Positions 38,137-42,524 of a DNA stretch of 42,524 nucleotides are shown in pieces. The notes below the pieces were generated by a model. It made no database searches. It saw nothing but the letters and a program-made list of their open reading frames with translations, and was not told the DNA's origin. Origin of the DNA: Chloroflexota bacterium (GTDB lineage: Bacteria > Chloroflexota > Dehalococcoidia > SM23-28-2 > JACOUE01); the NCBI GenBank assembly GCA_016178045.1, contig JACOUE010000071.1, positions 1 through 42,524 on the forward strand, read 5' to 3'. Each line of letters begins with the position of its first letter. Positions within the stretch are counted from its first letter, which is position 1. The translations under genes and the position numbers were made by a program.

Positions 38137-38472
38137 ATGCCTAAGATCGTCATCCAGCCCCTGGACCTCACCATCGAGGCCAAAGCGGCGCAGACGATAA
38201 TGGACGCGGCCCACGAAAGCGGGCTGTACTGGCCCACCACCTGCGGCGGCCAGGGAACGTGCACCTCCTGCGCCTGCACCATCGAAGAGGGGGAGAAGAA
38301 CCTGGAGCCGATGGGCCGCACCGAGCACAACACCCTGACCAGCGAACTCAGCGAAGCGACCGTCCGCAGCCGTCGGCTCCGCCTGGCCTGCCAGGCCCGC
38401 GTCCGCGGCGACGTCGTGGTGCAGAAGCCCGGCGTCCGCCCGGCCGGCCGCTCGGCCCTGAGCCTGGATTAG
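38137..38472 (+). CDS. 2Fe-2S ferredoxin
   Basis: A 111-residue plant-type/adrenodoxin-like ferredoxin. Cluster ligands are in CGGQGTCTSC (CX5CX2C) and the last Cys in LRLACQARV. These residues and the strand VIQPLDLTIEA are consistent with a soluble electron carrier. The start ATG 38137 has a weak CGGAAG upstream. It is followed 60 nt later by a second, Fe-S-rich ferredoxin and then by a LysR regulator; it may serve an oxygenase or reductase elsewhere. Confidence 0.9.
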   Translation: MPKIVIQPLDLTIEAKAAQTIMDAAHESGLYWPTTCGGQGTCTSCACTIEEGEKNLEPMGRTEHNTLTSELSEATVRSRRLRLACQARVRGDVVVQKPGVRPAGRSALSLD

Positions 38473-38532
38473 GGTTGATAAAGTAATTTAGCGCCTGCTA
38501 AAATGCCCATAACACCTTCGCCCTGAACGGCA

Positions 38533-38817
38533 ATGACCTACGTCATCACCGAACCGTGCATCGGCGTCAAAGACGCGTCCTGCGTCGACGTCTGCCCCGT
38601 GGACTGCATCCACACCACTGAGGAGGACGAGCAGTACTACATCGACCCCGACATCTGCATCGACTGCGCCGCCTGCGAGACCGTCTGCCCCGTCAACGCC
38701 ATCTTCCACGAGGACTACGTTCCGGACCAGTGGAAAGAGTACACGGAGAAGAACGCCCGCTGGTTCCTGGAGCACGATACCTCCAAGGGCTTCCGCCCCC
38801 GGACCGAGCGTCATTAG
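38533..38817 (+). CDS. Ferredoxin with 3Fe-4S and 4Fe-4S clusters (FdxA-like)
   Basis: The 94-residue protein matches seven-iron ferredoxins. It has CIGVKDASCVDVCPVDCI at the N-terminus and CIDCAACETVCPVNAI in the second half, with the CX7CX3CP arrangement typical of FdxA, then an extended C-terminal tail (DQWKEYTEKNARWFLEHD). It is a small low-potential electron carrier. The start is ATG 38533; a TAAAAT box lies about 30 nt upstream. Confidence 0.95.
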   Translation: MTYVITEPCIGVKDASCVDVCPVDCIHTTEEDEQYYIDPDICIDCAACETVCPVNAIFHEDYVPDQWKEYTEKNARWFLEHDTSKGFRPRTERH

Positions 38818-38837
38818 GCCCGCTTGCTGAGCCAACT

Positions 38838-38913
38838 TCTATAAGCTCTATAGACTAGACTCTCCCCAGACGATATAATTCTTTTGGTTTTTTGCGGAAG
38901 CTCTATAGGCTAG
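38838..38913. promoter_or_regulatory. LysR promoter region with 16-nt direct repeats and dyad
   Basis: AAGCTCTATAGACTAG (38843-38858) and AAGCTCTATAGGCTAG (38898-38913) differ by one base and are 55 nt apart. The first overlaps a TCTATA-N5-TATAGA dyad (38838-38854). A perfect TATAAT (38874-38879) lies between them. This is a likely autoregulatory LysR binding region. Confidence 0.6.
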
Positions 38914-38935
38914 TTCGATAAGCAAAGGCAGACAG

Positions 38936-39838
38936 GTGGACTTCGGCCAGGTAGAAGCCTTCGTGCAGGTGGCGGCCCACAACAGCTTCAGCCGCGCCGC
39001 CGAGGTGCTCCAGCTCACCCAGCCCTCCATCACCGCCCGCATCCAGTCGCTGGAGCGGGATCTGGGCGAGGAAGTGTTCGAGCGGGGCGGCCGCGGCGTC
39101 CGCCTCACCGACGCCGGTCAGGCCTTCCTCCCTTTCGCCGAGCGGATTCTCCAGACCCTCCAGGAAGCCAGAGACGCGGTGGAGGAGGTGCGCAACGTCC
39201 AGCTCGGCTCCCTCCGCCTCGGTTCCGCCCTGACGATCAGCACCTACGTACTCCCCAAGATCCTGCACGCCTTCCGGGAGCGCCATCCTAACGTGGAGGT
39301 GTCGGTCAGGACGGGGCGGTCGGAGCAGGTGCTGGACATGCTCCTGAAGGACGAGGTGCAGGTCGGGCTGGTGCGAGCCCTATCCCACCCTGAGATCGAG
39401 GCCGTCTCCCTCTACGAGGACGAAATCGTCCTGGTGGCGAACGCCGAACACGCCTTCGCCGCGACCCGCCGGGCAACCACCGAGGAGGTCGCCGCTCAGC
39501 CCATCATCCTCTTCGACCGCGGCTCCAGCTACTACGGCCTCATCCACAGCTTCTTCCGCGACGCCGGCATGGTCCCCAACGTGGCGATGGAGCTCGACTC
39601 CCTGGAGGCTACCAAGCGCATGGTGGAGGACGGGCTGGGCATCGCCCTGGTGCCCCGGGTCACGATCGAGCGCGAGCTGCACGTGGGCGCCCTGGTGGAA
39701 GTCGAGATCGTCAACACGCCTCCCATCCGGCGGACGATTTCCCTCGTCTACCGCAGGAACCGCAGGCGGGGCCGGGCCGTCCAGGCCTTGATGGACGTGC
39801 TGGGCCAGATGTACCGCCTGGAAATCCCCGTAGCTTAA
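38936..39838 (+). CDS. LysR family transcriptional regulator
   Basis: A 300-residue LysR-type regulator with the N-terminal winged-helix domain (residues 1-62: VEAFVQVAAHNSFSRAAEVLQLTQPSITARIQSLE and the turn LGEEVFERGGRGVRLTDAG) and the C-terminal effector domain (about 90-295), including GSLRLGSALTISTYVLP and VEVSVRTGRSEQVLDML. The effector is unknown; the pattern resembles CbbR/CysB-like members. The start is GTG 38936, with AAAGG about 8 nt upstream. The promoter region carries the direct repeats described separately. It probably is co-transcribed with the selenoprotein 25 nt downstream. Confidence 0.92.
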   Translation: MDFGQVEAFVQVAAHNSFSRAAEVLQLTQPSITARIQSLERDLGEEVFERGGRGVRLTDAGQAFLPFAERILQTLQEARDAVEEVRNVQLGSLRLGSALTISTYVLPKILHAFRERHPNVEVSVRTGRSEQVLDMLLKDEVQVGLVRALSHPEIEAVSLYEDEIVLVANAEHAFAATRRATTEEVAAQPIILFDRGSSYYGLIHSFFRDAGMVPNVAMELDSLEATKRMVEDGLGIALVPRVTIERELHVGALVEVEIVNTPPIRRTISLVYRRNRRRGRAVQALMDVLGQMYRLEIPVA

Positions 39839-39863
39839 GTGACTGGGCCCTGAGGGTCGGGGT

Positions 39864-40211
39864 GTGGACGTCTACTTCTACGAGATGCGGGGCTGAAGCA
39901 CCTGCCGGCGGGCGAAAGAGTTCCTTTCGCAGCGGGGCTACCGGGTAGTAGACCGGGACTTCTTCAGAGAGCGGTTTTCAGAGGGGGAGCTTCGCGAGCT
40001 GCTGGGGGACAGGCCGCCGGCCGAAGCCTTCGCCTGGAAGAGCCCGCGGGCCAGGGCGCTCAACCTCTCGCCTGAGGACCCGCCGCCGGACGATGAACTC
40101 GTCCGGCTGATGGTCGAAACGCCGTACCTGATTCGGCGGCCTGTGATCCGGGTGGGAGAGCATACGTTCTTCGGCTTCAATCCTACACAACTGGAGTCGG
40201 CCCTTCCGTAA
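39864..40211 (+). CDS. ArsC/Spx-like thioredoxin-fold selenoprotein (in-frame TGA as selenocysteine)
   Basis: From GTG 39864 the frame reads MDVYFYEMRG, then TGA (39894-39896), then STCRRAKEFLSQRGYRVV and on to a TAA at 40211. That is 115 residues with residue 11 encoded by TGA and no other stop. ArsC/Spx-type proteins place their active-site Cys at about residue 10-11, in CSTCRKA; here TGA falls exactly there, giving a U-S-T-C redox motif. Later blocks PYLIRRPVIRVGE and FFGFNPTQLESAL match the family's LIKRPhh...GF end. A SECIS-like stem follows the TGA. GAGG lies 8 nt upstream of the GTG. The alternative is a recent TGC-to-TGA mutation. Sec synthesis genes are not in the window. Confidence 0.75.
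39901..39936 (+). promoter_or_regulatory. SECIS-like stem-loop after the TGA codon
   Basis: GCGAAAG (39912-39918) and CTTTCGC (39924-39930) form a perfect 7-bp stem with loop AGUUC. The outer CCUGC (39901-39905) can pair with GCGGG (39932-39936). The loop starts 22 nt after the UGA and has a G in its second position, as bacterial SECIS elements usually need. Confidence 0.6.
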
Positions 40212-40223
40212 GGCCGGGCCCGA

Positions 40224-40394
40224 TTAGCCCGCGTGCTCCCGCAGGCGGGCGAGCCTGTAGGCTGTCAGCAGCCGCGCCAGGGTCATCTCCGAGGGCGCCC
40301 GGCGGACGAGGCGGATCGGCCGGGGCGCGGTCACCGGGAGCCGGAACCGCCTGCTCGATACGTAGCGGCTGATACCGATCTTAGTGAACTGCAT
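40224..40394 (-). CDS. Small Arg-rich protein overlapping the sigma factor end
   Basis: A 56-residue ORF starting at ATG 40394, inside the last codons of the sigma factor (overlap of 14 nt), with AGGAGG 8 nt upstream. The product begins MQFTKIGISRYVSSRRFRLP and is basic throughout (about 13 Arg). It has no membrane helix and no recognisable motif. Its coupling to an ECF sigma factor suggests a regulatory accessory role, but it does not resemble a known anti-sigma factor. Confidence 0.55.
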   Translation of the reverse strand: MQFTKIGISRYVSSRRFRLPVTAPRPIRLVRRAPSEMTLARLLTAYRLARLREHAG

Positions 40395-40962
40395 CGCTGC
40401 TGTCCTCCTTCAGTCCTTCCCGGAGCCTGCTGAGGGCCCGGAAGACTGTGACTCTAACATTTACCTCGCTCATGCCCAGGAGCTGGCCGATCTCGCGGTT
40501 GCTGAGCTCAGCGTCGAACTTCAGGGCGAGGATCTCCTGCAACCGCGAGGGCAGCTTGCGCAGGTGCTCGCGGAGGCGCGCCGCCTGCTCGTCCCTCAGG
40601 AGGTGGTCGCTGGGGTCTATCTCCTGGCCGTGCAGGGAGAGGGATTCCCCCACGCGGGAAATACCGTTGAACTCCCGCTTCCGCTTTCGGAAGTGGGCGC
40701 TCACCGTGTTCCTGGTGATCATGAACAGCCAGGCGGTGTAGGCCCCCTGGTCCCGCACGGTGTTGCCCTTACAGAACGCCTTCTCGAAGACCTCCGCCGT
40801 CAGGTCCCTGGCCAGTTCCACGTTGGAGACGCGGTTGTAAACGTAAGCAAAGATCCGGCCGTAGTAGGTGTTGTAGATCTCTTCGAAGCGGGCCGGGTCG
40901 CCGGGGCCGGGAGCCCTGGTGGCGGAGCTCTCGCCGTTGGTTTCGAGGACTGCGGTGCTCAT
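40381..40962 (-). CDS. ECF-type RNA polymerase sigma factor
   Basis: A 193-residue group 4 sigma factor. Region 2 (about 27-95) includes FEEIYNTYYGRIFAYVYNR and the -10-binding DLTAEVFEKAF, with TAWLFMITRNTVSAHFRKRKRE. Region 4 (about 130-185) has LPSRLQEILALKFDAELSNREIGQLLGMSEVNVRVTVFRALSRLREGL, a helix-turn-helix. ATG 40962 has AAGGAGG 11 nt upstream. Regulation is unknown: no anti-sigma factor is adjacent, only the small ORF overlapping its 3' end. The upstream 197 nt to the response regulator hold a long hairpin. Confidence 0.92.
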   Translation of the reverse strand: MSTAVLETNGESSATRAPGPGDPARFEEIYNTYYGRIFAYVYNRVSNVELARDLTAEVFEKAFCKGNTVRDQGAYTAWLFMITRNTVSAHFRKRKREFNGISRVGESLSLHGQEIDPSDHLLRDEQAARLREHLRKLPSRLQEILALKFDAELSNREIGQLLGMSEVNVRVTVFRALSRLREGLKEDSSDAVH

Positions 40963-41077
40963 CTCTCTCAGGCCTCCTTATCGGGATTTCGGACTCTTCA
41001 GTATCGGAGGCCTGATACCACGCCGGTTAGTGCCAGCGGGTCAAAGCGAGGCCATGCGGTTGGCCATGAGCCGGAGA

Positions 41078-41123
41078 CGCCGATTGGCGCCCCAAAGGGT
41101 TACCTTTGAGGCGCCAATCGGCG
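41078..41123. other. Long near-perfect hairpin between sigma factor and response regulator
   Basis: A 14-bp perfect arm pair CGCCGATTGGCGCC (41078-41091) and GGCGCCAATCGGCG (41110-41123) continues after a single C/A mismatch into CAAAGG/CCTTTG with loop GTTA. That is about 20 bp of stem. No T-run follows on either strand. It may stop transcription from the response-regulator operon or be a protein-binding or structural element. The remaining bases of 40963-41159 hold only GCCATGCGGTTGGCCATG and the sigma factor's ribosome-binding site. Confidence 0.7.
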
Positions 41124-41159
41124 AAGACGCGGAGGAGGTGGTGCTACCTGGCTAAGCCA

Positions 41160-41837
41160 TCAGGCGGCCGGCTGCTCCATTCCGATGCCCGCCTGGACGG
41201 CCAGCACAGCCGCCTGGGTACGGTCAGACGCGCCCAGCTTCTCGATGATGCGCTGCACGGCGTTCTTGACGGTGCCGACGCTGTAATGCATCTCCTGGGC
41301 GATCTCCTTATTGGTCAGGCCGCGCACCAGGTGCCGCAGGACGTCGCGCTCGCGGGGGCTGAGCATGTCCAGCCCGCCGAGCTTCAGGGGCTCGCGCTGC
41401 TCCAGGCCGATCTCCTTCAGCAGCTCCTTCAGCAGCGCCCCGTCGATAAGGGAGCCCCCGCTCTTGACGATGCGGATGGCGTTGACCAGGGCCGTCTGGG
41501 AGACGCCCTTCAGGACGTAGCCCGCCGCCCCGGCTATCACGGCGCGGCGGAGGTAGTCCATGCTCTCGTAGCTGGTGACGATGACAACCGACGTCTCGGG
41601 CTTCTCCTTCTTTATGATCTCCGTAGCGGCGAGGCCGTCCATGTCGGGCATGCGGACGTCCATCAATACTACGTCGGGCTGGAGTTCACGGACCCGCTCC
41701 AGGGCCTCGCTCCCGCTCCCGGCCTCGCCCACCACCTGAACGTCCTTCCCGGCCACCATACTGCGCAGGCCTTCCCTTACCATCGGATGGTCGTCCGCAA
41801 TCAGGACCGTGGCCCGCCCGCTAGTGGCTACCATCAC
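41160..41837 (-). CDS. NarL/FixJ-family response regulator
   Basis: A 225-residue two-component regulator. The receiver (about 9-125) has the acidic pair in IADDHPMVREGL, phospho-acceptor Asp in VVLMDVRMPDMDG, Thr in VIVTSYE and Lys in YVLKGV. The LuxR-type DNA-binding domain (about 155-215) is LSPRERDVLRHLVRGLTNKEIAQEMHYSVGTVKNAVQRIIEKLG. ATG 41837 overlaps the histidine kinase stop (41821), so the pair is translationally coupled. Phosphorylated NarL-type regulators dimerise and bind promoters. Targets are unknown, although the sigma factor gene lies just downstream on the same strand. Confidence 0.95.
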   Translation of the reverse strand: MMVATSGRATVLIADDHPMVREGLRSMVAGKDVQVVGEAGSGSEALERVRELQPDVVLMDVRMPDMDGLAATEIIKKEKPETSVVIVTSYESMDYLRRAVIAGAAGYVLKGVSQTALVNAIRIVKSGGSLIDGALLKELLKEIGLEQREPLKLGGLDMLSPRERDVLRHLVRGLTNKEIAQEMHYSVGTVKNAVQRIIEKLGASDRTQAAVLAVQAGIGMEQPAA

Positions 41838-42524
41838 TCTCTCCTGACTTATCTGAGGTCGTTTGTGGGGCCTCGGCGGGAAGGATGACCCGCACCGCGG
41901 CCCCCTGGCCCGGTTCGCTCGTCAGTTCGCAGCGGCCGCTCAGCAGTTGAGCCCTCTCCAGCATCCCGATTAGGCCAAGGCTGGCGCCGGTGGCGGCTTT
42001 GGCCAGCGCCCGGTCTACGTCATAGCCCCGGCCCCAGTCCCGTACCTCCGCCTGCACCACATCACCCTCCAGCCGCAGGCCCACCCGGACGCGGGCGGCG
42101 GCGGCGTACTTGCGCACGTTGTTCAGGGCTTCCTGGATGATCCGGAAGAGGGCCGCCTCTGTGAGGGGATCAGGACGCCAGTCCTGCAGGTCCGCCTCAA
42201 ACTCCCATTCCCACCCCTCCTTATCCGCCAGGTCCTGCAGGTACATTCTCACCGTCTCCGCCAGTCCGAAGTCGTCGAGGGTAGACGGCCGCAGCTGGGA
42301 GATGATGTGCCGGGCCTCCGCTATCGACTTCTTCATCAGCTGCGACGCCCGCTCCAGCTCTTGCCCGGCCGGGGCCTCATCGCCCGCCCGGCCGCGGTAT
42401 CCACGGAACGCCTCCAGGTGCATGTCCGCCGCCACGATCATCTGGGTCAGACCGTCGTGCAGGTCCCTGGCCACCTGATGCCGCTCCTGCTCCTGCGCAG
42501 TGAGCAGGCGCCGGGTCAGGGCAC
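41821..42524 (-). CDS. Sensor histidine kinase, NarX/DegS-type (N-terminus beyond window)
   Basis: The C-terminal about 234 residues are present; the gene extends off the right edge because the frame is open to the last base. The dimerisation/phosphorylation H-box QERHQVARDLHDGLTQMI (HisKA_3 type) is complete, followed by HIISQLRPSTLDDFGLAETVR. The ATP-binding domain shows N-box LFRIIQEALNNVRKYAAA, G1 DWGRGYD and G2 GASLGLIGMLERAQLLSG. The sensor domain lies outside the window, so the signal is unknown. It is the cognate kinase of the coupled downstream response regulator. An internal ATG at 42474 is not the true start because conserved residues lie upstream of it. Confidence 0.95.
   Translation of the reverse strand, partial: ALTRRLLTAQEQERHQVARDLHDGLTQMIVAADMHLEAFRGYRGRAGDEAPAGQELERASQLMKKSIAEARHIISQLRPSTLDDFGLAETVRMYLQDLADKEGWEWEFEADLQDWRPDPLTEAALFRIIQEALNNVRKYAAAARVRVGLRLEGDVVQAEVRDWGRGYDVDRALAKAATGASLGLIGMLERAQLLSGRCELTSEPGQGAAVRVILPAEAPQTTSDKSGESDGSH

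Noticed and set aside
39839-40211. Arsenate reductase-like remnant as a simple pseudogene
   Set aside because: It was considered because of the TGA, but the frame has a single stop located precisely at the redox cysteine, a SECIS-like stem and an intact C-terminus, so a selenoprotein is the better explanation; a recent mutation is still possible.

Overview
The window is high-GC bacterial DNA, densely packed with genes on both strands. The gene content suggests a Chloroflexota bacterium of the Dehalococcoidia/SAR202 kind: many class III CoA-transferases, hotdog-fold hydratases, a nitronate monooxygenase-type flavoprotein, a CysA-like rhodanese, a PatA/HtrB-like acyltransferase and a LuxR-type two-component pair. 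This placement is inferred from gene content only; there is no rRNA gene in the window. No tRNA, rRNA, CRISPR array, transposase or integrase was found.

Layout. 1-5.4 kb (minus strand): 3' part of the ruvC-yebC unit, a lone hypothetical gene on the plus strand, then the pantothenate operon panD-panB-panC. The operon is preceded by a promoter and a roughly 160-nt leader that ends in an intrinsic terminator with a competing antiterminator. A P1-family (DmpA-like) beta-aminopeptidase lies just upstream. 5.5-14 kb: a sortase, a thiolase, mutM, an orphan PUA/PD-(D/E)XK-type nuclease, polA and a TolB-like lipoprotein. 14-25.7 kb (plus strand): acyl-CoA and detoxification genes (double-hotdog MaoC protein, nitronate monooxygenase family, thiosulfate sulfurtransferase, alpha/beta hydrolase, a frameshifted secreted protein, two translationally coupled CaiB/BaiF CoA-transferases, a methyltransferase boxed in by repeats, a ThDP enzyme with an in-frame amber codon, a questin-oxidase-like protein). 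25.7-34.9 kb: a small acidic membrane protein, a free-standing subtilase-type propeptide, a nitrilase-family amidohydrolase, an apparent operon of glycosyltransferase, triple-BON protein and glycogen-debranching-like enzyme, then an SDR, an MFS exporter and a lysophospholipid acyltransferase. 35-38 kb (minus strand): a five-gene hotdog/ketosynthase operon. 38-40.2 kb (plus strand): two ferredoxins, a LysR regulator and a probable selenoprotein. 40.2-42.5 kb (minus strand): an ECF sigma factor with a small overlapping ORF, and a NarL/NarX-type response regulator with a partial histidine kinase.

The strongest unexpected observation is at 39864-40211. An ArsC/Spx-type thioredoxin-fold protein reads through an in-frame TGA exactly where the first cysteine of its CxxC motif should be, and a SECIS-like stem-loop follows at the right distance, so it is probably a selenoprotein that ordinary gene calling would miss. 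Next are the attenuator in front of panD, the amber codon in the ThDP enzyme, the repeat-bounded methyltransferase and the orphan protease propeptide.
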